A stretch of DNA of 32,501 nt from Fidelibacterota bacterium SCGC AAA003-L08 (GCA_000405805.1 ASPJ01000013.1:1-32501), one strand, 5' to 3'. Shown: positions 24,540 through 32,501, counted from the first letter of the stretch. The notes: generated by a model not told the origin, from the sequence alone. Program-made: numbers and translations.

Positions 24540-26400
24540 AATTTATTTTATTAATAGAATTAACAAGTCCTTCTATATTTAAATTTACTTCATTCAACAA
24601 CTCTTTGCGACTTCCATGTTCAATGTAATAATCCGGAATACCCATTGATATTACCTTTGCACGTGAAGATAATAAGTAATTCTTCACCATAGAACCAAAA
24701 CCACCTATCAGAGATCCTTCTTCTATCGTAATAACGCCTTTGTAATTATTAGATATATATTGCAACACATCTATATCTAGTGGTTTTACAAATCTACAAT
24801 TAATCAAATCTATTTTAGAATTGGTTATTTTTTCTATTTCATCTTTATTATCAATCAGAACTTGAACCATACTACCTACAGCCAAAACAACAATATCAGA
24901 ATTATTTTTACAAATATATTCCCAAGAGCCTAAATCAATAAGCTTAGGAGTTTTATCTAAATCATAGGTTCCAGAAGAATCTTTTGGATACCTGATAGCA
25001 AAAGGTTTTTTTAATTTAGTAGCAGTATATAGCAAATCTAAAAGCTCATTACCATCCTTTGGAGCCGTAATAATAATATTAGGTAAAATATTCAACATTG
25101 ACATATCAAAAACTCCATGATGAGTTGGCCCATCGGGGCCTACTAAGCCTGATCTGTCCATACAAAAAATAACAGGTAAATCCTGAAGCAAAACATCATG
25201 AAAAATACAATCAAATGCACGTTGCATAAAAGTTGAATAAATACATACTATAGGTTGCAATCCAGTCACAGCCAACCCAGCAGCATATGTAACTGCGTGT
25301 TCTTCGGCTATACCAACATCTATATACTTATCTGGATATTTGTTTATAAATTGAGATAAACCAGTTCCAACTTCCATAGCAGCAGTAATACATCTGATTT
25401 TACTATTATTTTCAGATAATTTAATTAAGGATAATCCTAAAGATTTAGAATAATCAATACCTTGATTATCAGAATTATCATTCTTTTTTTCTGAAACACT
25501 ATAGTATTTTTCTGAATCTAATTCTGCATCACTTGAGCCTTTACCTTTTTTTGTATATACATGTACTAAAACAGGGGTATTCATTTTCTTAACAGCCTGA
25601 AATGTATTTATCATTCGAGGAATATCATGTCCATCCACAGGGCCAATATACCTTAATCCTAATTCTTCAAAAAGAATTCCAGGAGTTAATAGTCCTTTAA
25701 TACCACCTTCAGTTTTTCTTAAAAATTTTCTTATATATTTTGACAGCGGTATCTTCCCTGATATATTCCAAATATCATTTCTTAATTTATTATATGTTGG
25801 ATTTGTAACAACTCTATTTAAATATTTAGATAGTGCTCCAACACTTTTAGATATTGACATTGAATTATCATTTAAAATAATGGTTAATTGAGTTTTATGA
25901 TATCCTAAGTTATTTATCCCTTCATAAGCCAGTCCACCAGTTAAAGCTCCGTCACCAATAACTGCCACGACTTGATTTGTTGTATTATTTTCATCTCTAG
26001 CATGAGCTATTCCTAAAGCTGCAGATATGGAAGTACTTGCATGACCTGCTCCAAAAGCATCATACTTACTTTCATTGATTTTCAAAAATCCACTTATACC
26101 ATCTTTTTTTCTCAATGTATTAAAACTATCTCGTCTACCTGTTATAATTTTATGCGCATATGCCTGATGTCCAACATCCCATACAATTTTATCATTAGGA
26201 GTATCGTAAAGGTAATGTAGCACTAATGTTAAATCTACAACTCCTAATGGTGACGAGTAATGCCCTCCTACTTCTTTTACAGTAGACTTGATATGATCAG
26301 TTAATTCATAAGAGAGAATATACAATTCATCTATAGATAATTTTTTCAAATCGCTAGGGTCTTCTATTCTATCTAATAATCTGTAATTACTTGTTTTCAT
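24526..26400 (-). CDS. dxs: 1-deoxy-D-xylulose-5-phosphate synthase
   Basis: Dxs condenses pyruvate and glyceraldehyde-3-phosphate, the first step of the MEP isoprenoid pathway. The 624-residue thiamine-diphosphate enzyme shows VKEVGGHYSSPLG (His47), VWDVGHQAYAHK, the TPP/Mg motif GDGALTGG to LNDNSMSIS (149-182), the PVDGHD linker, the transketolase pyrimidine domain AEEHAVTYAAGLA with MDRSGLVGPDGPTHHG, and a C-terminal transketolase domain. It is overlapped by 14 nt both at its start (pdxT) and at its end (mutase). ispH, the last enzyme of the same pathway, lies two genes upstream. No DXP-dependent B6 genes are seen here. Confidence 0.97.
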   Translation of the reverse strand: MKTSNYRLLDRIEDPSDLKKLSIDELYILSYELTDHIKSTVKEVGGHYSSPLGVVDLTLVLHYLYDTPNDKIVWDVGHQAYAHKIITGRRDSFNTLRKKDGISGFLKINESKYDAFGAGHASTSISAALGIAHARDENNTTNQVVAVIGDGALTGGLAYEGINNLGYHKTQLTIILNDNSMSISKSVGALSKYLNRVVTNPTYNKLRNDIWNISGKIPLSKYIRKFLRKTEGGIKGLLTPGILFEELGLRYIGPVDGHDIPRMINTFQAVKKMNTPVLVHVYTKKGKGSSDAELDSEKYYSVSEKKNDNSDNQGIDYSKSLGLSLIKLSENNSKIRCITAAMEVGTGLSQFINKYPDKYIDVGIAEEHAVTYAAGLAVTGLQPIVCIYSTFMQRAFDCIFHDVLLQDLPVIFCMDRSGLVGPDGPTHHGVFDMSMLNILPNIIITAPKDGNELLDLLYTATKLKKPFAIRYPKDSSGTYDLDKTPKLIDLGSWEYICKNNSDIVVLAVGSMVQVLIDNKDEIEKITNSKIDLINCRFVKPLDIDVLQYISNNYKGVITIEEGSLIGGFGSMVKNYLLSSRAKVISMGIPDYYIEHGSRKELLNEVNLNIEGLVNSINKINYEKK

Positions 26401-26965
26401 TAATAATATTTAAAAAATATTCATGTATCAGTGTATCGTTATGCATTTCTGGATGAAATGTAGTTGCTATATGCAAACCATGTTGAATCATAATAGGTTC
26501 ATCTTTAAAATATGCTAAAATTCTCATCGATCTATCTATTTTATCTGTCCGCTTTATTCTAGGAGCTCTGATAAATGTAGCCTCAAAGTTTTTTATTTTA
26601 TTATCTATATCTATATTTATTTTATTAGTAAAAGAATTTATCTGACTACCCCAAGCGTTTCTTGATACACTAATATTTAGCAGATCTAACCCTATTATAT
26701 TTTCAGAGTCATAATTTGACATCAGTATTAAGCCTGCACATGTTCCAAAGACACCTTTTTCTTTTCCAAATTTTTTTATAGAATCAAATAGGTCATATTT
26801 ATGCATCATCTTGCTCATGACAGTTGATTCTCCTCCTGGAATTATCAATCCATCACAACCATCTAAATCACTTGAATTCTTAATAAGAATATTTTTTTCA
26901 TTTAGTTTATCAAGCATCTGAGAATGCATTTGATAATTACCTTGAAGAGCCAAGATACCAATCAT
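26387..26965 (-). CDS. pdxT: Pyridoxal 5'-phosphate synthase glutaminase subunit
   Basis: PdxT releases ammonia from glutamine and passes it to PdxS. The class-I-like glutaminase triad is visible: Cys76 in GTCAGL, with His171 and Glu173 in FHPEMHND. GILALQGNYQMH at the N-terminus, IPGGEST (oxyanion strand) and FIRAPRI are family signatures. At 192 residues it is the usual length. It starts 1 bp after pdxS and overlaps dxs by 14 nt at its 3' end. Confidence 0.96.
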   Translation of the reverse strand: MIGILALQGNYQMHSQMLDKLNEKNILIKNSSDLDGCDGLIIPGGESTVMSKMMHKYDLFDSIKKFGKEKGVFGTCAGLILMSNYDSENIIGLDLLNISVSRNAWGSQINSFTNKINIDIDNKIKNFEATFIRAPRIKRTDKIDRSMRILAYFKDEPIMIQHGLHIATTFHPEMHNDTLIHEYFLNIINENK

Positions 26966-26966
26966 A

Positions 26967-27848
26967 TTACCAACCGCGTTCTTGCATCATCTGCTCAGAT
27001 GGGATTTCCTTGATATCTAAGCCTTTCATAGCTTCTTTTAAATTTTCTGATATTAATGCTAACTTATCAGGATCATTATAATAAGTAGTAGCATCAACAA
27101 TAGCTTCTGCTCTTTTTTGAGGATCTTCAGATTTAAAAATACCTGATCCCACAAAACATGACTCTGCTCCAAGCTGCATCATCAATGCTGCATCTGCAGG
27201 TGTTGCAATTCCGCCTGCACTAAAATTTGGAGTAGGAAGTTTTCCTGTTTTAGCGACTTGTTCAATTAATATATATGGAGCACCATTATTTTTAGCAAAT
27301 GCCATTAATTCCGCTTGAGATAAAGATGAAATTCTTTTAATTTCATTTACTATAGACCTCATATGACGAACGGCTTCAACAATATTGCCTGATCCAGCTT
27401 CTCCTTTTGTTCTAATCATAGCAGCTCCTTCACCTATTCTCCTAAGGGCTTCACCTAAATTTCTTGCACCACAGACAAATGGTACTTTAAAATTGTGTTT
27501 ATATATATGATTATACTCGTCCGCAGGAGTTAGAACTTCACTTTCATCTATAAAGTCCACCTCTAATGACTCTAGTATTTGAGCCTCAGCAAAATGACCA
27601 ATCCTGCATTTTGCCATAACAGGGATAGAAACAGAGTTTTGTATATCTTTTATTAATACGGGGTCAGACATTCTTGCAATACCTCCATCTTTTCTAATAT
27701 CTGCTGGAATCCTCTCTAAAGCCATAACTGCAACTGCTCCGGAATCTTCTGCTGTTTTAGCTTGTTCAGAGTTCGTTACATCCATAATGACTCCACCTTT
27801 TAGCATCTCTGCTAATCCAACTTTTTGATCGTAAGTATTCTTTTTCAT
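26967..27848 (-). CDS. pdxS: Pyridoxal 5'-phosphate synthase lyase subunit
   Basis: PdxS builds pyridoxal 5'-phosphate from ribose-5-phosphate, glyceraldehyde-3-phosphate and ammonia. It is a TIM barrel that assembles with PdxT into a 12+12 complex. The 293 residues carry the very conserved GGVIMDVTN, ALERIPADIRKDGG, VMAKCRIGHFAEA (first active-site Lys), VCGARNLGEALRRI and RTKGEAGSGN (second Lys). FSAGGIATPADAALMMQLG and FVGSGIFKS form the phosphate site. It overlaps ispH by 4 nt (ATGA). The pair gives this cell DXP-independent vitamin B6 synthesis. Confidence 0.98.
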   Translation of the reverse strand: MKKNTYDQKVGLAEMLKGGVIMDVTNSEQAKTAEDSGAVAVMALERIPADIRKDGGIARMSDPVLIKDIQNSVSIPVMAKCRIGHFAEAQILESLEVDFIDESEVLTPADEYNHIYKHNFKVPFVCGARNLGEALRRIGEGAAMIRTKGEAGSGNIVEAVRHMRSIVNEIKRISSLSQAELMAFAKNNGAPYILIEQVAKTGKLPTPNFSAGGIATPADAALMMQLGAESCFVGSGIFKSEDPQKRAEAIVDATTYYNDPDKLALISENLKEAMKGLDIKEIPSEQMMQERGW

Positions 27849-28690
27849 ATTCTATCCTTATCAATATTTTTAATTTTATCTTCAACTTCTTTAATTAAAT
27901 AATCTGGAGTAGATGCTCCTGCACTAATACCAACAGAATCAACTCCTCTAAACCAAGAAAGATTCAAATCATCTGCACATGTTACCTGGTAAGAATTATC
28001 ATTACGCTGTTTAGATAACTCTGTAAGCCTTTTTGAGTTAGCACTAGTAAATGATCCAATTATAATCATAATATCATTATCTTCAGCCATTGACTTAATC
28101 TGCTCATGGTTCCGTTTAGTTGGGAAACATATTGTATTAACAAATCTTAAATCAAAAATTTTTTTCATAAGCACACTGATTATTTCTTGAACGTTTTCAA
28201 TCATTTGAGTTGATTGACTTACTATACCTGCTTTTTTAATTTTACGTATATTTTTTGCTTGTTCTTTATTTGATATTATCAGAGGGTTTTTCGCTTGATT
28301 AGCAATAGCAATAACTTCATCATGTCCATGATCACCAATAATAATAATTTTTCTTCCTTCTTTTTCCAGTTTTTTTACTTCATGGTGTATTTCATGGACT
28401 AATGGACATGTTGCATCAATAATATCTAAATTTCTCTTTTTTGCATCTTCCCAAATATCCTGTCTAGTCCCATGAGCTCTAAACAATACAGGACTATGAT
28501 CTGGGATATCATTTAAATTATCCACTATCTTAGCTCCAGCATTATTTAAATCACTTACAACTCTTTCATTATGCACAATATCACCTAACATATATACATT
28601 ACCATATTTCTCAGCTGTATCATAAGCCAGATTCACAGCATCCCTAACTCCAAAACAGTATCCAGCATCTTTAGCTATTTTAATTTTCAT
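27845..28690 (-). CDS. ispH: 4-hydroxy-3-methylbut-2-enyl diphosphate reductase
   Basis: IspH is the [4Fe-4S] enzyme that makes IPP and DMAPP in the last step of the MEP pathway. The three cluster cysteines are Cys12 (AGYCFGV), Cys95 (DATCPLVH) and Cys188 (TICFPTKRNHEQ). Substrate-binding His residues lie in DIVHNERV, FRAHGT and GDHGHDE, and SANSKRL and SAGASTPDYLI follow. The 281 residues are a normal length. IspH needs low-potential electrons, often from flavodoxin, and this genome encodes flavodoxin domains at the other end of the window. It starts 1 bp after dcd and overlaps pdxS as ATGA. Confidence 0.97.
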   Translation of the reverse strand: MKIKIAKDAGYCFGVRDAVNLAYDTAEKYGNVYMLGDIVHNERVVSDLNNAGAKIVDNLNDIPDHSPVLFRAHGTRQDIWEDAKKRNLDIIDATCPLVHEIHHEVKKLEKEGRKIIIIGDHGHDEVIAIANQAKNPLIISNKEQAKNIRKIKKAGIVSQSTQMIENVQEIISVLMKKIFDLRFVNTICFPTKRNHEQIKSMAEDNDIMIIIGSFTSANSKRLTELSKQRNDNSYQVTCADDLNLSWFRGVDSVGISAGASTPDYLIKEVEDKIKNIDKDRI

Positions 28691-28691
28691 A

Positions 28692-29249
28692 TTAATCTAT
28701 TTTTGGTATTGTTATACCTGTTTGACCCTGATATTTCCCTAATTTATCTTTGTAAGAACGTAAACACTCTTCATCTGATTCAAAGAATAATACTTGACAT
28801 AAACCTTCGTTTGAATAAATTTTTGCAGGGAGTGGAGTCGTATTTGAAATTTCCAAGGTTACATGTCCTTCCCATTCTGGTTCAAAAGGAGTAACATTGA
28901 CGATAATTCCACACCTAGCATATGTTGACTTTCCAACACATATAGTCAGTACATTCCTTGGGATTTTGAAATATTCAACGCTTCTTGCTAATGCAAAGCT
29001 GTTTGGAGGAACTATACATATATCACCTTTAAAATCAATGAATGAATTTGCATCGAAATTTTTAGGGTCAACAATGCTATTATTTACATTAGTAAATATT
29101 TTATATTCATCAGCAACTCTTATATCATATCCATAAGAAGAAACACCATATGAAATTTTATCTGACTTAACCTGGGTAGGTGTGAATGGCGATATCATAT
29201 CATGTTCTCTAGACATTGTTGCAATCCATTTATCGCTTTTTATAGACAT
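28692..29249 (-). CDS. dcd: dCTP deaminase
   Basis: Dcd converts dCTP to dUTP, the main route to dTMP in many bacteria. The 185-residue trimeric dUTPase-like fold shows SSYGYDIRV, SFALARSVEYF, GKSTYARCGI and the catalytic Glu133 in WEGHVTLEISN, then GLCQVLFF and the C-terminal GKYQGQTGI that closes over the active site. Because the last motif matches the mono-functional enzyme, dUTP hydrolysis is probably done by a separate dUTPase. It lies 2 bp after the DHH phosphoesterase and 1 bp before ispH. Confidence 0.96.
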   Translation of the reverse strand: MSIKSDKWIATMSREHDMISPFTPTQVKSDKISYGVSSYGYDIRVADEYKIFTNVNNSIVDPKNFDANSFIDFKGDICIVPPNSFALARSVEYFKIPRNVLTICVGKSTYARCGIIVNVTPFEPEWEGHVTLEISNTTPLPAKIYSNEGLCQVLFFESDEECLRSYKDKLGKYQGQTGITIPKID

Positions 29250-29251
29250 GC

Positions 29252-30262
29252 TTAATCCTTAGACTCAATTTTGTTATTTAATTTTCCAATAAGCATTTTT
29301 TCTACTTCATCTATGCTCATTCCTTCTATTTTTGCCCCTGCAGCATAATAATGACCACCACCACCTACTGATTGCGCTATATCATTAATAATATAATTTC
29401 CACTCGATCTAAAATTAATTCTAAATACATCTGAATCAATTTCCTGTATCATACATGCAATTTCAACATCCTTAATAGATCTGATAAAATCTGTAAAACC
29501 ATCTATATCCTCTGCTTTTGCTCCTGCAGAAGTAATCATATCTCTTGTAACAATATACCATGCTACACTCTTATCATGATTAAACTTAAGAGTTTTAATT
29601 ATTTCAGATAATAAGTAGACTTGTGAAATAGGCCTTTGCTCATAAATAGATTTGTAAATTTCATATGGTTGAACACCTGCAGTTAATAAATCTGCAGCCA
29701 TTATATGACAATCTGGATGTGTTGAACCATATCTAAAAGATCCAGTATCACTAATTAAAGAAGCATAGAGCGCATTAGCAATTTTAATATCCAAACCAGA
29801 ATTAGTTATATTTAAATATTGAAAAAACTTCCACACCATATAGCCTGCAGCAGGAGCTTTAACATCAATTATAGGAAGAGTAGCTGGTAAATCATCTTTT
29901 TTTGGATGATGGTCTATAACGCAAATATTATTATTTTCAATTAACGGGTATATTTCATTCAATCTATTATGATCTCCAATATCAAATATAATTGCTAAAT
30001 CTATTGATTTTATCCATTTATCATATTCAAGAGCATAACATTCAACAATATTATCAGGATTAATCATTCTATATATTTCAGGAAATTTTGAAGGATTGAT
30101 TATTCTACAATGCTTATTTAATGATTTTAGATAATAATACATTCCAATTTCAGAGCCTAATCCATCACCATCTGAATTAACATGAGTTGATAGCAGAATT
30201 GTATCTGACTTTTCAATCAATAAATTTAAATCGTCCCAATAATTTGACAAGTAATCACTCAT
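29252..30262 (-). CDS. DHH/DHHA1 phosphoesterase (NrnA-like nanoRNase/pAp phosphatase)
   Basis: The N-terminal DHH domain has the metal-binding motifs STHVNSDGDGLGSE (His27, Asp31, Asp33), FDIGDHNR (Asp94) and VIDHHPKK (Asp117-His118-His119). The C-terminal DHHA1 domain ends with the nucleotide-binding GGGGHYYAAGAKIEG. At 336 residues this is the size of NrnA-type enzymes that degrade 2-5 nt RNA and/or dephosphorylate 3'-phosphoadenosine 5'-phosphate. Relatives cleave cyclic dinucleotide products, so the exact substrate is open. A 66 bp gap separates it from uspA, the largest spacer in the window apart from the repeat region, and could hold a promoter; I see no convincing -35/-10 pair. Confidence 0.92.
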   Translation of the reverse strand: MSDYLSNYWDDLNLLIEKSDTILLSTHVNSDGDGLGSEIGMYYYLKSLNKHCRIINPSKFPEIYRMINPDNIVECYALEYDKWIKSIDLAIIFDIGDHNRLNEIYPLIENNNICVIDHHPKKDDLPATLPIIDVKAPAAGYMVWKFFQYLNITNSGLDIKIANALYASLISDTGSFRYGSTHPDCHIMAADLLTAGVQPYEIYKSIYEQRPISQVYLLSEIIKTLKFNHDKSVAWYIVTRDMITSAGAKAEDIDGFTDFIRSIKDVEIACMIQEIDSDVFRINFRSSGNYIINDIAQSVGGGGHYYAAGAKIEGMSIDEVEKMLIGKLNNKIESKD

Positions 30263-30328
30263 GATTTAATGAATTAACCTCTATAGAATCCGCAATTTAA
30301 CAATATTAACATAAATATAAAAACTCTC

Positions 30329-30784
30329 TTAATCTATTAATGGAATAACAAAGACTGGAATTTTTGAGTTTTTCATTACTGTTTTAGATGTTGACCCAAT
30401 CAATAATTCTGTTATTTTAGATTGACTATTTGAACCTAAAATAATAAGGTCACATTTATTTTCATCTGCATACTCAACTATTTCTTTTGACGCTGAGCCT
30501 TCTCTTAATATAATTTTTATATTAGAAGAATCTAAAACATCTAAAGCAGAAAGCATGTCTTTAAATTTTTCTTTAACATTTAGTGCTATTTCTTCATTAG
30601 ACTTCATTACTTCATCAACTTTAACTCTACTCATAACCATTTCGTCTTTATTTAAAAATTCTTCATTAACATTTAAAACTGTTAATTCAGCTTTATACTT
30701 GTTTTTCAAATCAACAGCATAATTAAAAGCCTTGTTTGATTTATCAGAAAAATCCACTGCTAATAAAATATTATTTATCATCAT
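30329..30784 (-). CDS. Universal stress protein (UspA family)
   Basis: This single-domain 151-residue protein has the UspA fold: ILLAVDFSDKSNKAF at the start with the nucleotide Asp11, a central charged helix, and the loop ILGSNSQSKITELLIGSTSK near the end. The classical ATP motif is G-x2-G-x9-G-(S/T); here the second Gly is a Ser, so ATP binding is uncertain. A strong ribosome-binding site (AGGGGGA) lies 4 nt before the ATGATG start. It begins 6 bp after the end of nhaD, suggesting joint expression with the antiporter. Confidence 0.9.
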   Translation of the reverse strand: MMINNILLAVDFSDKSNKAFNYAVDLKNKYKAELTVLNVNEEFLNKDEMVMSRVKVDEVMKSNEEIALNVKEKFKDMLSALDVLDSSNIKIILREGSASKEIVEYADENKCDLIILGSNSQSKITELLIGSTSKTVMKNSKIPVFVIPLID

Positions 30785-30790
30785 TCCCCC

Positions 30791-32179
30791 TTAAAAAAAT
30801 ATTATTGAATATATTAAAAATATTGGAATTAATATGGCAGAAGACCATGCCATATATCCAAAGAAACTAGGCATTTTAATCCCATTCTCTTCTGCAATTG
30901 ATCGAACCATAAAATTTGGAGCATTGCCAATATATGTTAGTGCTCCAAAAAATACAGATCCACTAGATATCGCTAATAATGTTTGTGCTAATTCAGTCAT
31001 CAATATTTTTGCATCCCCTCCAGCTGTATTAAAAAATACTAGATATGTTGGAGCATTATCTAAAAATGATGATAGAATACCAGTTAACCAAAAATACATC
31101 ATGTTTATTGGATTCCCATTATCATTTACTGCGGATATAATGGATGACAAAGCCCCCTTCTCTCCCGCTTTAAGAATTAAAATTACAGGAATAATAGTTA
31201 TAAAAATGCCGGCAAATAATTTTGCAACTTCCAATATAGGAAACCATGTAAAACCATTTGATTTTCTAAGCTCTTTACTTGTCAGATTCCAACTTAAATA
31301 TGCAAGCATTAATAAATATAAATCTCTCAAGATAGCTTGCTTAGCGACATCTGTCCCATATATAGATATATCTCCAAACTTAAAAGAACCGCTCATGTAT
31401 ACCGATAATACAACCCCTACAATTAAAAGTAAATTAATTTTCCCCTGAATTTCAATTGGTTTTTTACTTTCTGAATTATCAAGAATATCAACTTCTTCTT
31501 TATTATAAAAATAAGTATCGGTTATAAAAAACAGAATAATAATAAATAAAACATGAATGAGCATGGGCACTAATAAATGCTGAGTTGTCCAGAAAAACTC
31601 AACACCTTTTAGGAAACCAATAAAAAGAGGGGGATCACCTAAAGGACTTAAAGCTCCTCCAATATTGGCAACTAAAATAATAAAAAAGACAATAATATGG
31701 ACCTTATGTTTTCTATACTTGTTTGCTCTAATAATGGGTCTTATGAGAAGCATCGCTGCACCAGTAGTGCCTATCAATGACGCAAGCATTGTCCCTAATA
31801 ATATTAAATATGAATTTAATTTTGGAGTTCCAACTAAAGTTCCCTTTATCTGAATACCTCCTGAGATAGTAAACAAAGCAAACAAGAGAATGATAAATGG
31901 AAAATATTCTAGCAACGCTGTATGTGCTAAATTATGAGCTGTAAATCTAAAGCCAAAAACAAATAATACTGGTAGCAGAAATGATAATCCCCAGAATAAA
32001 GAAATTTTTCCATAATGCGATTCCCAAAAATGATGATTCACAAGAGGTATTAATGCAATAGATAATAATATCCCTATAAATGGAATAATACTAAACAGAG
32101 GAAAAGAAGCCTCGGTTCCTGAACTAGGATACAATAAACTGCTTAATATAAATATGATAATTATTTTTTTATACAACAC
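30791..32179 (-). CDS. nhaD: Na+/H+ antiporter NhaD (complete copy)
   Basis: The 462-residue, roughly 12-13-helix protein belongs to the ArsB/NhaD ion transporter superfamily. It shows GALSPLGDPPLFIGFLKG (half-membrane loop 1) and SSFLDNAPTYLVFF (loop 2, Asp-Asn-Ala-Pro), plus GSVFFGALTYIGNAPNFM near the C-terminus. NhaD expels Na+ against H+ in alkaline or saline conditions. Its place beside nqr fits a cell that cycles Na+. The start is GTG followed by TTG, with no clear ribosome-binding site; the N-terminus looks like a signal or first helix. It starts 30 bp from divergent nqrM, and the first 500 bp are repeated inverted at 15103-15602. Confidence 0.92.
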   Translation of the reverse strand: MLYKKIIIIFILSSLLYPSSGTEASFPLFSIIPFIGILLSIALIPLVNHHFWESHYGKISLFWGLSFLLPVLFVFGFRFTAHNLAHTALLEYFPFIILLFALFTISGGIQIKGTLVGTPKLNSYLILLGTMLASLIGTTGAAMLLIRPIIRANKYRKHKVHIIVFFIILVANIGGALSPLGDPPLFIGFLKGVEFFWTTQHLLVPMLIHVLFIIILFFITDTYFYNKEEVDILDNSESKKPIEIQGKINLLLIVGVVLSVYMSGSFKFGDISIYGTDVAKQAILRDLYLLMLAYLSWNLTSKELRKSNGFTWFPILEVAKLFAGIFITIIPVILILKAGEKGALSSIISAVNDNGNPINMMYFWLTGILSSFLDNAPTYLVFFNTAGGDAKILMTELAQTLLAISSGSVFFGALTYIGNAPNFMVRSIAEENGIKMPSFFGYMAWSSAILIPIFLIYSIIFF

Positions 32180-32209
32180 TTTGTCTTATTATTAATTAAT
32201 TTTACAATT

Positions 32210-32398
32210 ATGGCTACCCTAATTTTAACAATATTTGTAATAGTTTTTTCAATATTTCTTCTCAGTTTAGGAACTATTTTTTTTAATAATGAAATCAAAG
32301 GTTCTTGCGGCGGAATTTCAGAAAACTGCACTTGTTCAAATACAGAAAAAATAAAATGCAAGTTGAAGATGTTAGTTGATTCCAATAACTCTAATTAA
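32210..32398 (+). CDS. nqrM: Na+-NQR maturation factor NqrM (DUF539), second copy
   Basis: Identical to the 62-residue protein at 14884-15072: an N-terminal membrane helix and a tail with GSCGG and four Cys. It lies in the right arm of the inverted repeat, divergent from the complete nhaD and overlapping the end of the partial apbE by 8 bp. Probably the same physical gene seen twice because of the fold-back. Confidence 0.85.
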   Translation: MATLILTIFVIVFSIFLLSLGTIFFNNEIKGSCGGISENCTCSNTEKIKCKLKMLVDSNNSN

Positions 32399-32501
32399 TA
32401 TATTTCTCCATATTCTCTGAATAGTAATAATTAAATTTCTCTCCAATTCTCTCAACTATAAAGCATTCAACCTTATCTAAACGATTGATAAGCTGTATCC
32501 C
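32391..32501 (-). CDS. apbE: FAD:protein FMN transferase, 3' fragment (second copy, cut by window end)
   Basis: The last 36 codons and stop of apbE (ending in YYYSENMEKYIN) reappear in inverted orientation. The 5' part lies beyond the window edge. The sequence is identical to 14781-14891, so this is the outer end of the inverted repeat and not an independent second apbE. Confidence 0.85.
   Translation of the reverse strand, partial: GIQLINRLDKVECFIVERIGEKFNYYYSENMEKYIN

Larger units (their letters stand above)
31680..32501. repeat. Inverted repeat, right arm (822 bp)
   Basis: Reverse complement of 14781-15602, ending exactly at the last base of the window. In this arm nhaD continues uninterrupted into its full-length frame, so this arm and its inner flank look like the genuine locus. 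Confidence 0.95.

Noticed and set aside
30263..30328. Possible promoter in the 66 bp gap before the DHH phosphoesterase
   Set aside because: AT-rich throughout; a TATAGA-like box is present but no -35 element at proper spacing, so I do not call it.
30834..31448. 204-codon plus-strand frame
   Set aside because: It is antisense to the helices of the complete nhaD gene, with no family resemblance.
14781..32501. Inverted repeat as ends of a composite transposon or invertible segment
   Set aside because: The arms are fragments of apbE, nqrM and nhaD; there is no transposase or recombinase, no terminal motif and no target duplication, and the enclosed 16 kb is core metabolism.

Overview
This window is a gene-dense, strongly AT-rich bacterial sequence (about 30% G+C judged by eye, not computed). 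No gap between genes exceeds about 70 bp. It reads as core metabolism of a free-living, probably marine Gram-negative bacterium: the tail of a complex I (nuo) operon, a complete Na+-pumping NADH:quinone reductase (nqr) operon with its maturation factors, an Na+/H+ antiporter, and a housekeeping run (RF2, folate, FtsH, TilS, isoprenoid and B6 synthesis). The archaeal-type GAPDH, the stand-alone acyl-CoA mutase large subunit, and the coexistence of Nuo with Nqr do not look like a typical proteobacterium. A Marinimicrobia/SAR406-like or other uncultured marine lineage is my tentative guess and is not proven here. I saw no rRNA, tRNA, CRISPR array, transposase, integrase or phage gene.

Layout. 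Positions 1-1422 are the 3' part of a gene made of near-identical tandem flavodoxin units. Positions 1426-7641 are nuoJKLMN, followed by a hotdog acyl-CoA thioesterase (7643-8119), nqrABCDEF (8121-13903), apbE (to 14891), nqrM on the opposite strand (14884-15072) and the first third of nhaD (15103 to about 15602). At about 15592-15602 the sequence switches abruptly into prfB on the minus strand. From there everything is on the minus strand: prfB (C-terminus missing), folP, ftsH, tilS, type II GAPDH, a GCS2-type ligase, acyl-CoA mutase, dxs, pdxT, pdxS, ispH, dcd, a DHH phosphoesterase, a universal stress protein and a full-length nhaD. The window ends with an inverted second copy of nqrM and the end of apbE.

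Key structural point. 14781-15602 and 31680-32501 are an inverted repeat of 822 bp that appears perfect, and the window stops exactly at the outer edge of the second arm. One arm carries a broken nhaD joined to a broken, normally essential prfB. The other carries the intact nhaD. The simplest reading is a fold-back chimera (from whole-genome amplification or assembly), not a biological inverted duplication. Unfolded, the locus would be nuo - nqr - apbE - (nqrM) - nhaD - uspA - DHH - dcd - ispH - pdxS - pdxT - dxs - mutase - GCS2 - GAPDH - tilS - ftsH - folP - prfB. Every gene except nqrM would then lie on one strand, with about 31.7 kb of non-redundant sequence. Orientation and adjacency across 15600 should not be trusted.

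How the genes work together. Complex I (H+ pump, possibly fed by the neighbouring flavodoxin) and Nqr (Na+ pump, needing ApbE to attach FMN and NqrM for iron-sulfur maturation) both charge the membrane by oxidising reduced carriers with quinone. NhaD exchanges Na+ for H+ and can link the two gradients. The minus-strand block supplies isoprenoid precursors (Dxs, IspH), pyridoxal phosphate (PdxST), folate (FolP), nucleotides (Dcd), translation (TilS, RF2) and membrane proteolysis (FtsH). I found no undescribed defence or mobile system. The real curiosities are the poly-flavodoxin gene, the cysteine-rich secreted-type extension on NuoN, the archaeal-type GAPDH, and an acyl-CoA mutase with isobutyryl-CoA-mutase-type specificity residues.
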